64,000 bases of DNA from Pseudomonas sp. NFACC02 (GTDB taxonomy: Bacteria; Pseudomonadota; Gammaproteobacteria; Pseudomonadales; Pseudomonadaceae). The stretch is from the NCBI RefSeq assembly GCF_900110765.1, contig NZ_FOEO01000001.1, positions 248,001-312,000 of the forward strand, read 5' to 3'. The stretch's first letter is position 1; the number at the start of each line of letters is the position of its first letter. The notes under the pieces are model-generated. The model was given only the letters and a program-made list of their open reading frames with translations. It did not search any database and was not told where the DNA came from. Made by a program: the position numbers and the translations under genes. Shown in pieces: positions 8,325-17,134 of the stretch.

Positions 8325-11119
8325 GTCAGTCTGTCAATCCACCATTAAAATCCCTGCGCGCAACACAACGTCTGCAGTTCCACAAAGACTTCACCCTGGA
8401 TCACGCCGTCGAGCTTGTTCCCTACTTTGCCAGGCTGGGCATCAGCCACGTATACGCCTCGCCGTTGCTCAAGGCGCGAGCGGGCTCGATGCACGGGTAC
8501 GACGTGGTCGACCCGAGGGTCATCAACCCTGAGCTGGGCGGAGAACCTGCCTTGCGGCGACTGGTGGCCGCGCTGCGGCAACACGGCATGGGGCTCATTC
8601 TGGACATCGTTTCCAACCACATGGCCGTGGGTGGCGCGGACAACCCCTGGTGGCTGGACCTGCTCGAGTGGGGTCAACGCAGCCCGTACGCCAAGTTCTT
8701 CGACATCCAGTGGAATTCGCCTGACCCACTGCTCAAGGGCCAACTGTTGCTGCCGTTTCTCAGCACCGACTACGGCACCGTGCTGCAGAATGGCGAGGTG
8801 CCTCTGCGGTTCGACAGTGAGCACGGCAGTTTCCGCGTTGAACATTACCAGCACCATTTCCCGATCAACCCCGGCACCTACGGCCCGTTGCTGAAGGCGG
8901 CCAACCGTCCGGAGCTGGATCAGCTGGTGGAGCGTTTTGCGCGGCTCGACGAGCGTGCAGACGCCTACCAGGAAGCGCAAAGCATCAAAGCCGAACTGGT
9001 GACGTTGCTGAAGGCCAAACCGGACCTGACGCAATCCATCGAAACGGGCCTTACGCAATTCGATTCGCGGCAGCCGGAAGGCTTTAACAAGCTGCACCGT
9101 CTGCTCGAGCGTCAGGACTACCGCCTGGCCAGTTGGCGCACCGCTGGCGACGATATCAACTGGCGGCGCTTCTTCGACATTAACGAGCTGGGCGGCATCA
9201 AGGTCGAGCGCTCGCAGGTGTTCGAGGCATCCCATGCAAAGATTTTCGAGCTCATCGCAGAGGGCCTGGTGGACGGCCTGCGCATCGACCACATCGACGG
9301 TCTTGCCGACCCGCGCGGCTATTGCCGCAAACTACGGCGCCGCGTCGACAGCTTGCTGAGCCAACGTCCTGCGGGCACCGAACTGGATCACGTGCCGATC
9401 TTCGTCGAGAAGATCTTGGGCGTCGATGAGCCGTTGCGTCAGGACTGGAACGTCGACGGCACCACGGGTTACGAATTCATGAACCAGGTGTCGTTGCTGC
9501 AGCACGATCCCAAAGGCGAAGCGGTATTGGGTGAGCTGTGGAGCCGAGTCAGTGGACGTACGGCCGACTTTAACCAGGAAGTACTGGAAGCCCGGGACCT
9601 GGTACTGCACGGCACCCTGGCCGGCGACTTCGAAAACCTTGCTCAAGCGCTGCTTCAGGTGGCACGCAGTGACGTCATGAGCCGCGATCTGACCCTGGGC
9701 GCGATCCGCCGCTCGTTGCTGGCGCTGGTCAGCAACTTCCCGGTGTATCGCACCTACATCACCGCCAGCGGACGTTGCGAGGAAGATGAACGCTTCTTCC
9801 AGCAGGCGATGACAGGCGCGCGGGAAATGCTCAGCGAAGGCGACTGGCCGGTGCTCGATTACCTTCAGCGCTGGCTGGGCGGCGAACGCCTGCGTGACTA
9901 CCCGGCAGGCCCGCTTCGCGAGATGCGCCGCAAAGCCCATAACCGCTTTCAGCAGCTGACCTCGCCGGTCGCGGCCAAATCGGTCGAGGACACCTCGTTC
10001 TACCGCTCGGCCGTGTTGCTGTCACGCAACGATGTGGGCTTTCATCCGCAACATTTCAGTGCACCGGTGGAAGCGTTCCATCACGCGTGCATCGAACGCG
10101 GTGCACACTTCCCGGACAATCTGCTCACCACGGCGACCCACGATCACAAGCGCGGTGAAGACACGCGGACCCGTCTTGCAGTGCTCAGTGAACAGGCCGG
10201 TTGGTACGCCGAACAGGTCGAACGCTGGCAGCAACTGTCCGCCCCGCTTAAAGCGGCCGAAACCCACATCAGCCCGGGCGACGAGCTGATGCTCTACCAG
10301 GCGATATTGGGCAGTTGGCCGTTTGGCCTTGAGGGTGAAAGCGCGTTTCAGGATTACGCCAAGCGTCTCGTGCAATGGCAGGAAAAAGCCCTGCGCGAAG
10401 CCAAACTCCAAAGCAGCTGGAGCGCGCCCAACGAAGCGTATGAAACGGCCTGCCGCGAGTTCTTGCAGCGCCTGCTGCTGAGCCCCGAGGCGCTCGCCTT
10501 GCGTCAGTCCATCGGTGCCACAGCCAATCGAATCGCTCCGGCGGGCGCCCTGAACAGTCTGGCGCAAACTTTGCTGCGAATGACGGTGCCCGGTGTTCCT
10601 GATCTGTATCAGGGCACCGAATTCTGGGACTTCAGCCTGGTCGATCCGGACAACCGCCGTCCGGTCGATTATCCCGCTCGCGAACGCGCCCTGGGCGAGT
10701 CCGTGGGGGTCAGCGAGCTGCTTACCCAGTGGCAGGACGGCCGGATCAAACAGGCCTTGATCGCGCAGGTGCTCATGCTGCGAAATCAATACCCTGACCT
10801 GTTCAGTGAAGGCCGATACCAACCGCTTGACGTGATGGGCGAACACGCCGGACACGTCCTGGCATTTGCCCGGGAAAAAGGAGGTCAGCGGGCTATTGTT
10901 GTGGTTCCACGTTTGCCGGCTGAACTATTGGGCACCGCGCAAACTCCATTGATCAACGCAACACATTGGGGCGATACACGAATCCTCCTGCCGTTCGCTG
11001 ATTCAAATCCAAATTGGAAGGGACTTTTTTCGCAGGCTACAGTCACAACCAACAAGGAATTGTCGCTCAGCGCAGCGCTCAAGGAATTTTCTGTAAACCT
11101 GCTTATTCAAACCTTGTAA
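8321..11119 (+). CDS. treY: Malto-oligosyltrehalose synthase
   Basis: TreY (GH13) converts the reducing-end alpha-1,4 linkage of a maltodextrin into the alpha,alpha-1,1 linkage of trehalose, giving the substrate of TreZ. The 932-residue length fits the large TreY family. The N-terminus has QFHKDFTLDHAVELVPYFAR and the family signature YASPLLKARAGSMHGYDVVD, then LILDIVSNHMAV. The catalytic region includes DGLRIDHIDGLADP with its nucleophile Asp, and FVEKILGVDE. The ATG overlaps the malQ stop in an ATGA arrangement, so translation is probably coupled. Confidence 0.95.
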   Translation: MSQSVNPPLKSLRATQRLQFHKDFTLDHAVELVPYFARLGISHVYASPLLKARAGSMHGYDVVDPRVINPELGGEPALRRLVAALRQHGMGLILDIVSNHMAVGGADNPWWLDLLEWGQRSPYAKFFDIQWNSPDPLLKGQLLLPFLSTDYGTVLQNGEVPLRFDSEHGSFRVEHYQHHFPINPGTYGPLLKAANRPELDQLVERFARLDERADAYQEAQSIKAELVTLLKAKPDLTQSIETGLTQFDSRQPEGFNKLHRLLERQDYRLASWRTAGDDINWRRFFDINELGGIKVERSQVFEASHAKIFELIAEGLVDGLRIDHIDGLADPRGYCRKLRRRVDSLLSQRPAGTELDHVPIFVEKILGVDEPLRQDWNVDGTTGYEFMNQVSLLQHDPKGEAVLGELWSRVSGRTADFNQEVLEARDLVLHGTLAGDFENLAQALLQVARSDVMSRDLTLGAIRRSLLALVSNFPVYRTYITASGRCEEDERFFQQAMTGAREMLSEGDWPVLDYLQRWLGGERLRDYPAGPLREMRRKAHNRFQQLTSPVAAKSVEDTSFYRSAVLLSRNDVGFHPQHFSAPVEAFHHACIERGAHFPDNLLTTATHDHKRGEDTRTRLAVLSEQAGWYAEQVERWQQLSAPLKAAETHISPGDELMLYQAILGSWPFGLEGESAFQDYAKRLVQWQEKALREAKLQSSWSAPNEAYETACREFLQRLLLSPEALALRQSIGATANRIAPAGALNSLAQTLLRMTVPGVPDLYQGTEFWDFSLVDPDNRRPVDYPARERALGESVGVSELLTQWQDGRIKQALIAQVLMLRNQYPDLFSEGRYQPLDVMGEHAGHVLAFAREKGGQRAIVVVPRLPAELLGTAQTPLINATHWGDTRILLPFADSNPNWKGLFSQATVTTNKELSLSAALKEFSVNLLIQTL

Positions 11120-11136
11120 TACCCGGGAGTGTCGAG

Positions 11137-11571
11137 ATGAGTGCCGACGAAAAGAGAATCAGTGAGCTAGCCCACCAGATCTGGGAAACGGAGGGCAAGC
11201 CCCACGGTCAGGACGCGCGTCATTGGGAAATGGCCCGCAAGCTGGCAGAGGCTGAGGCCAAAGCGCCGAAAAAAGCCGCCGCCAGCAAGACCGCCAAAGC
11301 CAAACCGGACGCCAAGGCCGAGCCTAAAGCAGCAGCCGCAAAACCTGCAGCGAAGGCGCCGGCCAAAGCAGCCGCCAAGCCCGCTGCGAAAGATGCCGCT
11401 AAACCGGCGGCCAAGCCCGCTGCCAAGGCGCCAGCTAAACCAGCCGCGAAGCCAAAGGCTGCCAGCGCCGATGCGACGGCTGCCAAGCCCGCTGCAAAAC
11501 CTGCTGCCAAGCCCGCCGCCAAACCGGCCGCAAAGAAAACACCGCCGGCCGCCAAGCCGCCCGCGCCCTGA
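11137..11571 (+). CDS. DUF2934 protein with histone-H1-like Lys/Ala/Pro tail
   Basis: The 144-residue product starts at an ATG behind CGGGAGTGTCGAG, 17 bp after treY. Residues 1-40 (MSADEKRISELAHQIWETEG and onward) form a DUF2934 domain. The rest is a low-complexity tail of repeated AAKPAAKPAAK-type units with almost no other residues, very basic and probably unstructured. Such tails resemble histone H1 and the pseudomonad AlgP protein and may bind DNA, RNA or polyanions. The gene sits inside the glucan/trehalose operon and a DUF2934 gene is known at the equivalent place in P. aeruginosa, but its role is unknown. Confidence 0.85.
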   Translation: MSADEKRISELAHQIWETEGKPHGQDARHWEMARKLAEAEAKAPKKAAASKTAKAKPDAKAEPKAAAAKPAAKAPAKAAAKPAAKDAAKPAAKPAAKAPAKPAAKPKAASADATAAKPAAKPAAKPAAKPAAKKTPPAAKPPAP

Positions 11572-11572
11572 G

Positions 11573-11591
11573 TATTCGTCGTCGACGAATA
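11573..11591. repeat. Short inverted repeat after the DUF2934 gene
   Basis: TATTCGTCG-t-CGACGAATA begins one base after the DUF2934 stop codon. It has 9-bp perfect arms around a single base, so it is better suited to a protein site than to an RNA hairpin. No U-tract follows. Confidence 0.4.
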
Positions 11592-11611
11592 TCCATCGCG
11601 CAGCAGACCCT

Positions 11612-11654
11612 TGCCGCAGGGATCGCCTGAAAACGATCACACCCCCCTGCGGCA
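11612..11654 (+). terminator. Stem-loop between DUF2934 and glgX (possible attenuator or processing site)
   Basis: The arms TGCCGCAGGG and CCCTGCGGCA pair perfectly over 10 bp around a 23-nt loop with an inner ATCG/CGAT pairing. Only a weak TTTA follows, so it may slow or protect transcripts rather than end them fully. It separates the first five operon genes from glgX, about 100 bp before its start. Confidence 0.4.
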
Positions 11655-11756
11655 TTTACCCGCTTGTTTTATCAATGGATCAGGAATGGCGCAGTCCCAG
11701 CCTGCGACACAGGCTTCGTTCGCCCTCAGGAAATCATTCGCACGTCAGGAATACAC

Positions 11757-13943
11757 ATGAGCAAGCAAGAGAAAAAAACATCCCCCCAGAATGAATCCGC
11801 CCAGGCTGACAGCCCGCAGGTCAATGCGACGCGCATCCGTGAAGGTCTGCCCTTCCCCCTTGGCGCCAACTGGGATGGCCTGGGCGTCAACTTCGCTATC
11901 TTTTCGGCCAATGCCACGAAGGTCGAGCTGTGCCTGTTCGACTCCACCGGTGAGGAAGAACTGGAGCGCATCGAGCTCCCTGAATACACCGACGAGATTT
12001 TTCACGGCTATCTGCCTGATGCTCACCCGGGGCTGGTATACGGCTACCGCGTGTACGGCCCTTATGACCCGAAAAACGGCCACCGTTTCAACCACAACAA
12101 GCTGCTGATCGATCCCTATGCGAAGCAACTGGTCGGCAAGCTGAAGTGGTCCGAAGCGCTGTTCGGTTACACCATAGGTCACCCGGATGAGGATCTGAGC
12201 TTCGACGAACGCGACAGCGCACCGTTCGTTCCCAAGTGCAAGGTCATCGATCCGGCCTATACATGGGGCCGCGATCAGCGGGTCAACGTGCCGTGGGAAA
12301 AGACCATTTTCTATGAGACCCACACGCGCGGTTTCACCATGCGTCATCCGTCCGTACCGGACGAAATCAAAGGTACGTTTTCCGGCTTGATGGTCGATGA
12401 CGTCATTCAGCACATCAAGGGGCTGGGCGTGACATCCGTCGAGCTGCTGCCGATCCACGCGTTCGTCAACGACCAGCACCTGCTGCAAAAGGGCATGACC
12501 AACTACTGGGGGTACAACACGATCGCGTTCTTCGCGCCCGACCCGCGGTTCCTGGCCCATGGCAAAATCGCCGAGTTCAAAGAGATGGTCGCGCACATGC
12601 ACCATGCCGGGCTCGAGGTCATTCTGGACGTGGTCTACAACCACACTGCCGAAGGCAACGAACGCGGTCCGACCCTGTCCATGCGCGGCATCGACAACGC
12701 CTCGTATTACCGTCTGATGCCCGACGACAAGCGTTTTTACATCAACGACTCCGGCACCGGCAACACGCTCGACCTGAGCCACCCTTGCGTGTTGCAGATG
12801 GTCACTGACTCCCTGCGCTACTGGGCGAGCGAGATGCACGTGGACGGTTTCCGGTTCGACCTGGCAACCATCCTCGGCCGCTATCACGACGGTTTCGACG
12901 AGCGCCACAGCTTCCTCGTGGCGTGCCGGCAGGATCCGGTGCTGCGTCAGGTCAAACTGATTGCCGAGCCTTGGGATTGCGGTCCTGGCGGCTATCAAGT
13001 CGGTAAGTTCGCGCCGGGCTGGGCGGAATGGAACGACAAGTTTCGCGACACCGTACGTGCGTTCTGGAAAGGCGACGAAGGTCAACTGGCCGACCTCGCA
13101 AGCCGCCTGACCGCCTCGGGCAATATGTTCAACCAGCGCGGTCGCCGGCCTTATGCGTCGGTCAACTTCGTCACGGCGCACGACGGGTTCACCTTGCACG
13201 ATCTGGTCTCTTACAACGACAAGCACAACGAGGACAACGACGAGAACAACCAGGACGGCAGCAACGACAACCGCTCCTGGAACCATGGCGTCGAGGGCCC
13301 GACCGAAGACCCGGAAATCAACGCACTGCGCCTGCGTCAGATGCGTAACTTCTTCGCCACGCTGCTGTTCTCTCAAGGCACGCCGATGGTGGTGGCCGGC
13401 GACGAGTTTGCCCGCACCCAGCACGGCAACAACAACGCCTATTGTCAGGACAGCGAGATTGGCTGGGTCAACTGGGATTGGGACGAGGACGGCAAGGCGC
13501 TGCACACCTTCGTCAAACGCCTGATCAAGCTGCGTATGACCTATCCCATCCTGCGTCGCGGGCGTTTCCTGGTCGGTGACTACAACGAAGACCTGGGCGT
13601 GAAGGATGTCACCTGGCTCTCGCCGAGCGGTGAGGAGATGACCATCGAGCAGTGGGAAGACAGCAATGGCCGCTGCCTGGGCATGCTGATGGACGGCCGC
13701 GCTCAGGAAACCGGGATTCGTCGTCGAGGCTCCGAAGCGACCTTGCTGCTGGTGGTGAACGCGCACCATGAAGGCGTCAACTTTACCCTGCCGGAGGTGC
13801 CGGAGGGTGTGAACTGGACCTGCCTGGTCGACACCAATCAGCCCGAAATCAAAGGCAAGGAACAGTTTGAATTCGGCACGGAGTACACAGTGACGCCGCG
13901 TTCATTGCTGCTGTTCGAGCTGCAAAAGGAAAGTCAGGCTTGA
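11757..13943 (+). CDS. glgX: Glycogen debranching enzyme (isoamylase-type GH13)
   Basis: GlgX/TreX cuts alpha-1,6 branches of glycogen, freeing linear maltodextrins for MalQ and TreY. The ATG at 11757 gives a 728-residue protein; upstream in-frame starts lie in the intergenic hairpin. The CBM48 domain starts around residue 25 with LPFPLGANWDGLGVNFAIFSANA. The barrel carries DVVYNHTAEGNERGP, MHVDGFRFDLATILGR (nucleophile Asp), LIAEPWDCGPGGYQVG (acid Glu) and TAHDGFTLHDLVSY. The EPWD/GGYQVG context is specific to the GlgX/isoamylase subgroup. It closes the trehalose operon. Confidence 0.95.
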   Translation: MSKQEKKTSPQNESAQADSPQVNATRIREGLPFPLGANWDGLGVNFAIFSANATKVELCLFDSTGEEELERIELPEYTDEIFHGYLPDAHPGLVYGYRVYGPYDPKNGHRFNHNKLLIDPYAKQLVGKLKWSEALFGYTIGHPDEDLSFDERDSAPFVPKCKVIDPAYTWGRDQRVNVPWEKTIFYETHTRGFTMRHPSVPDEIKGTFSGLMVDDVIQHIKGLGVTSVELLPIHAFVNDQHLLQKGMTNYWGYNTIAFFAPDPRFLAHGKIAEFKEMVAHMHHAGLEVILDVVYNHTAEGNERGPTLSMRGIDNASYYRLMPDDKRFYINDSGTGNTLDLSHPCVLQMVTDSLRYWASEMHVDGFRFDLATILGRYHDGFDERHSFLVACRQDPVLRQVKLIAEPWDCGPGGYQVGKFAPGWAEWNDKFRDTVRAFWKGDEGQLADLASRLTASGNMFNQRGRRPYASVNFVTAHDGFTLHDLVSYNDKHNEDNDENNQDGSNDNRSWNHGVEGPTEDPEINALRLRQMRNFFATLLFSQGTPMVVAGDEFARTQHGNNNAYCQDSEIGWVNWDWDEDGKALHTFVKRLIKLRMTYPILRRGRFLVGDYNEDLGVKDVTWLSPSGEEMTIEQWEDSNGRCLGMLMDGRAQETGIRRRGSEATLLLVVNAHHEGVNFTLPEVPEGVNWTCLVDTNQPEIKGKEQFEFGTEYTVTPRSLLLFELQKESQA

Positions 13944-13951
13944 CCCTGGTT

Positions 13952-14047
13952 CCGCAGGATCGTGCTCACGGTCCTGCGGACTCTCGACCCTGCGTTTTCA
14001 GCTCACGCCCTCCATACGCCTGCATGCCCTCCTTCTGAAGGGCATGC
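13952..14047. terminator. Two hairpins between convergent genes
   Basis: CCGCAGGA/TCCTGCGG (13952-13979) and GCATGCCCT/AGGGCATGC (14022-14047) both form good stems just after glgX and before the remnant on the other strand. Neither has a clear U-tract. Together they probably act as the transcription end for both directions. Confidence 0.4.
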
Positions 14048-14053
14048 TCCGTG

Positions 14054-14468
14054 TCACACCAAGGCCGATAACCTCACATCGGCCGCCAATACCCGATGCA
14101 ACTGCCCGTTCGCGGCAAAGATCGGCACCGACACCGTTATGCAGAACGCATCCGTCGCGGAAGAACGATAAGCCGGCGTAATGTGGCTGGTGAGGTGTTC
14201 CGCCACTTCACGAAACCAGGGCCGCTGAACCCAGTTGCGGCCCTTGCAGTTGGGTGAGGCGCTATCCTTCTCCAACCCGATGTTCTCGCTGATCTGCGTG
14301 CCGGTGCGGTCCACCAGGTAGAACAACTCGAAACGCTGATCGCGCTGCAGGGTATCGAACATGAAGCACTCGGCGGCCTGCACGTCGCCCTGCATCGTCG
14401 CCAAGGCGCTCGACGCGCGGTTCAGATGCTTTTTGGTGCATGCGGGCCGGAGCGGCGAAGAAGCATGG
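14054..14468 (-). pseudogene. 5'-truncated PDC/Cache-type sensor domain remnant
   Basis: The open frame encodes HLNRASSALATMQGDVQAAE, FMFDTLQRDQRFELFYLVDR and NWVQRPWFREVAEHLTSHIT, then SVPIFAANGQLHRVLAADVR before its stop. This looks like an extracytoplasmic Cache/PDC sensor half, in which R/K-x-W-F-like and YRSSATDAFCITVSVPIF segments are typical. Homology begins abruptly right after the stop codon of the ammonia-lyase gene. The first in-frame ATG (14395) lies inside the domain and lacks a ribosome site, and there is no membrane segment or output domain. It is best read as the 3' remnant of a larger sensor gene; a short expressed protein from 14395 cannot be excluded. Confidence 0.55.
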
Positions 14469-14469
14469 C

Positions 14470-15453
14470 CTAGCGCGCCAGCAGCGCTGCATAGGTACCC
14501 AGGTCGATATTGCCGCCGCTGATGATCACACCGACGCGCTGTCCTTTCAGTTCGCTCGCCATGGCCCGGGCGGCTGCGAATCCCAGGCATCCCGTGGGCT
14601 CGACAACCATTTTCATGCGCTCGGCGAAGAAGCGCATGGCTTCGACCAGTTGCCCGTCGCTGGCGGTGAGGATGTCGTCGACGTCGCGCTGGATGATGCC
14701 GAAGGTGTAGTTGCCCAGGTACTGGGTCTGTGCACCATCGGCGATGGTTTTCGGCGTTTCGATCTTGACGATGCGTCCGCTACGCAGCGATTGCTGACCG
14801 TCGTTACCGGCTTCGGGCTCGACGCCGTATAACCTGCAATCGGGTGCCAGCGCGCGAGTGGCCAACGCTGACCCGCTGAGCAAACCGCCGCCGCCCAGGC
14901 AGACGAACAGCGCGTCCAGCGCGCCGACCTCTTCGAACAGTTCTTTGGCCGCCGTGCCCTGCCCGGCGAGAATGTGCGGGTGATCGTAAGGCGGGACCAA
15001 TGTCAGGCCTTGCTCGTGGGCGAGCTGCCGCCCAATCGCCTCACGGTCTTGGGTGTAACGGTCATAGCGCACGACCGTCGCGCCATATTCTTTCGTCGCG
15101 GCGACCTTGGCAGCCGGAGCATCGTGGGGCATGACGATGGTTGCAGGGATGCCCAACAATCGGGCCGACAGTGCGATGCCCTGCGCGTGATTGCCGGAGG
15201 AGAACGCGACCACGCCATGCTTGCGTTGCGTGGCATCGAACGTCGACAACGCATTGAACGCGCCGCGAAACTTGAACGCCCCCATCCTCTGGTAATTTTC
15301 ACACTTGAAGAACACCTCGGCACCCAACTCACGGTTTGCCGTGCGCGAGGTCAACACCGGTGTCTTGTGGGCATGGCCTTCTATGCGTGCGGCAGCGGCG
15401 ACCACGTCGTCATAGGTGGGAAGCACGAGGTTCGTCAGTGGGAGGGTGTCCAT
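14470..15453 (-). CDS. PLP-dependent threonine/hydroxyaspartate ammonia-lyase (serine racemase fold)
   Basis: A fold-type II PLP enzyme of 327 residues. The start at 15453 is preferred because TGAGG lies six bases upstream; two further in-frame starts lie just before. The PLP lysine is Lys61 in RMGAFKFRGAFNA. The Asn loop SSGNHAQG spans 85-92, and CLGGGGLLSG is the glycine-rich phosphate loop. There is no C-terminal ACT domain, so this is not the biosynthetic IlvA; size and motifs fit catabolic threonine dehydratase, serine racemase or threo-3-hydroxyaspartate ammonia-lyase. The exact substrate is uncertain. It is transcribed alone, with repeated CTACAAA boxes upstream. Confidence 0.85.
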   Translation of the reverse strand: MDTLPLTNLVLPTYDDVVAAAARIEGHAHKTPVLTSRTANRELGAEVFFKCENYQRMGAFKFRGAFNALSTFDATQRKHGVVAFSSGNHAQGIALSARLLGIPATIVMPHDAPAAKVAATKEYGATVVRYDRYTQDREAIGRQLAHEQGLTLVPPYDHPHILAGQGTAAKELFEEVGALDALFVCLGGGGLLSGSALATRALAPDCRLYGVEPEAGNDGQQSLRSGRIVKIETPKTIADGAQTQYLGNYTFGIIQRDVDDILTASDGQLVEAMRFFAERMKMVVEPTGCLGFAAARAMASELKGQRVGVIISGGNIDLGTYAALLAR

Positions 15454-16102
15454 ATTCATCCTCAAAGGTCGGGTTGAGCCAACAGGCAGGTCCATCGGCT
15501 ACTTTGTATGGATTTCCCACGGACAAGCAATCTCTGCCTTCGCCAATTTTTTTGACGGCAGCTTTTCGCCGCTTGAAACCCCCGACTTCACTGACTTTGT
15601 AGTCACGAATCGACCTTTGTGTATTGAAACTACAAAATATGTAGCGAGCGAAAATATTCACTACAAAATGGTTGACGAAGCTTTTTCGTAACGGCATAGT
15701 TCAAGCGTCTCCCCGATCGGGAGAGCTGGCAAAAGTATTCCGGGCCCGTTCGACATAGCCGTCGGACAACCTCTGGATGTGGGCTGCCCACAAGGCAGAT
15801 TGAAGAGCTGAACCGGCATGATCGACCCAAAGGCCGAGCGCTGGCGAAACGTCCTCATGACACTTGTGGTCGACCACGCATCGTCGCCAGTGTCCTCATG
15901 ACGCCCGCTGATTCTCTCCTCTGTATCGACATGCCGTAGCAGCCTCTTCTTTTCACTACATCCAGACCGCCCGGTACCGGCTCTGTGTACCGACGGACCT
16001 TGTTTGTCAGCGTGTAAAAGGACTGCGGATCGATGGACGATTCGCCATTGCGTTTGAACTAACCAGATAGATTAACGAATAGGCACAAAGGGGTATCCGG
16101 TC
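15454..16102. other. 650-bp intergenic region, partly AT-rich
   Basis: The stretch lies between the divergent ammonia-lyase and a small hypothetical gene. It holds three CTACAAA/TTTGTAG boxes at 15596-15667. A direct repeat GTCCTCATGAC occurs near 15851 and 15890. Small open frames on both strands (e.g. 15630-15830 minus) have no ribosome site and no recognisable product. Confidence 0.45.
15596..15668. promoter_or_regulatory. Triple TTTGTAG/CTACAAA boxes, candidate operator
   Basis: TTTGTAG occurs at 15596-15602, with CTACAAA at 15630-15636 and 15661-15667. The first also lies in the inverted repeat GACT-TTGT-AGTC, and the second continues into TACAAAATATGTA, a near-palindrome. The spacing of about three helix turns between copies fits cooperative binding by a regulator. 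The boxes lie 140-215 bp upstream of the ammonia-lyase start. The regulator is unknown. Confidence 0.35.
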
Positions 16103-16432
16103 ATGAATCTGAACAATCAACCTACCATTGATCAACTGGCTCGACTGTTCGCGGCGCAGAAGGACTCCCTCGATAGCCACATTCTCTGGGTCTGTGAGAA
16201 AGGTGATGTGCATATGGACAGCCTGGGTGCATGCACCGAGGAACAACAGTTCGACGAACAACACCCGCACATGCGTGCACGACTGAGGATGTACCGCAAA
16301 GGCCAAGGCTATGTCGGCAAAAAAGCAGCTGCCGACAAGCAGTTCCTCGGTCAGGTACTCGACACCCTGAGCAGTGCATGGGGCAGCGCTCAGAAAGAAC
16401 CTGGCGTACGCGTCATCGACAGGCTCTGCTGA
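16103..16432 (+). CDS. Hypothetical protein, 109 aa
   Basis: Starts at an ATG about ten bases after AAAGGGG. The product (MNLNNQPTIDQLARLFAAQK at its start) is soluble, without signal peptide or membrane segments. The middle part (LWVCEKGDVHMDSLGA, then RARLRMYRKGQGYVGKKAA) looks like a compact alpha/beta fold. A strong terminator follows directly, which supports it as a real single-gene unit. I do not recognise a family; it looks like a small conserved pseudomonad protein. Confidence 0.65.
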   Translation: MNLNNQPTIDQLARLFAAQKDSLDSHILWVCEKGDVHMDSLGACTEEQQFDEQHPHMRARLRMYRKGQGYVGKKAAADKQFLGQVLDTLSSAWGSAQKEPGVRVIDRLC

Positions 16433-16442
16433 GTCGTACCCT

Positions 16443-16486
16443 GACGCCGCGGGTCATTCGATTATCGAGTGGCCCGCGGCGTTTTT
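16443..16486 (+). terminator. Rho-independent terminator
   Basis: ACGCCGCGGG pairs with CCCGCGGCGT around a loop containing ATTCGATTATCGAGT, and GTTTTT follows. It lies 10 bp after the 109-aa gene and also faces the end of the acetyltransferase gene on the other strand. Confidence 0.8.
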
Positions 16487-16512
16487 CGTTGTCGCGGCTC
16501 AGGTGCAACCGG

Positions 16513-17085
16513 TCAGTGCTGATCGGGATTCACCCGCGCCGTCAGCACATGATCTGCCCACTCGCCATTGATCTTCAGATAGGAACGGGCAAAGCCTTCT
16601 CGCTGGAACCCCAACCCTGACAACACCCGTGCACTGCGTTCGTTTTCTGGCCGATAGTTGGCCATGATCCGGTGCAGTTGCAGGTCCTCGAACACGTAGC
16701 CGATCGCTTTGCGCAGGGCCTCCGTCATCAGGCCCCTGCCCTGTGCCTGCTCTGCCAGCGAGTAACCCAAGTGGCAGGCCTGGAATACGCCGAGGACAAT
16801 GTTGCTGAAGTTGCATTCGCCGATCATCTCGCCACTGTCCCGCTCGCAGATCAACAGGTGCAAGGCGCGTCCCGCGAGCCGTTCCTGCTCGATGAAGCTG
16901 ACGCGGCGAATGACGTTCTCGATCGCGTAAAAACCGGGAGGACGGGTCGGCTGCCAGGGCTGGAGATGCTTGCGGTTGCGGATGTTGTACGCCTGGATTT
17001 GCGCGGCATCCCCGCCCAGGGCCGGGCGAAGGACAAGGCGCTCCGTAACCAGATGGATCCGTTGGGGTTCGGCGATGATATCCAT
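16513..17085 (-). CDS. RimJ/RimL-like GNAT acetyltransferase
   Basis: The 190-residue product starts at an ATG behind AAGGAGATCCGACTG, an excellent ribosome site. TERLVLRPALGGDAAQIQAYN is the usual N-terminal strand-helix of the RimJ/RimL group. GYSLAEQAQGRGLMTEALRK contains the acetyl-CoA loop (Q-x-x-G-x-G/L). LHRIMANYRPENERSARVLS-GLGF is the classic N-x-x-S-x-x-x-L-x-x-x-GF motif. RimJ-type enzymes acetylate N-terminal residues of ribosomal proteins; this length and motif order fit well, but other amine substrates are possible. Its stop lies close to the terminator shared with the opposite gene. Confidence 0.85.
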   Translation of the reverse strand: MDIIAEPQRIHLVTERLVLRPALGGDAAQIQAYNIRNRKHLQPWQPTRPPGFYAIENVIRRVSFIEQERLAGRALHLLICERDSGEMIGECNFSNIVLGVFQACHLGYSLAEQAQGRGLMTEALRKAIGYVFEDLQLHRIMANYRPENERSARVLSGLGFQREGFARSYLKINGEWADHVLTARVNPDQH

Positions 17086-17134
17086 CAGTCGGATCTCCTT
17101 GGGGGCAAGGCTCGGAGTGGCGACGACGCCGTGC

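Noticed and set aside
11745..13769. Long minus-strand open frame (674 codons) opposite glgX
   Set aside because: It is the antisense shadow of a clear GH13 gene in high-GC DNA, has no ribosome site, and its translation shows Val/Ala/Arg-rich composition without any family motif.
14054..14590. Reading the 178-codon frame as one intact protein
   Set aside because: Its first 45 codons are antisense-frame text overlapping the ammonia-lyase gene; only the part after 14468 resembles a sensor domain.
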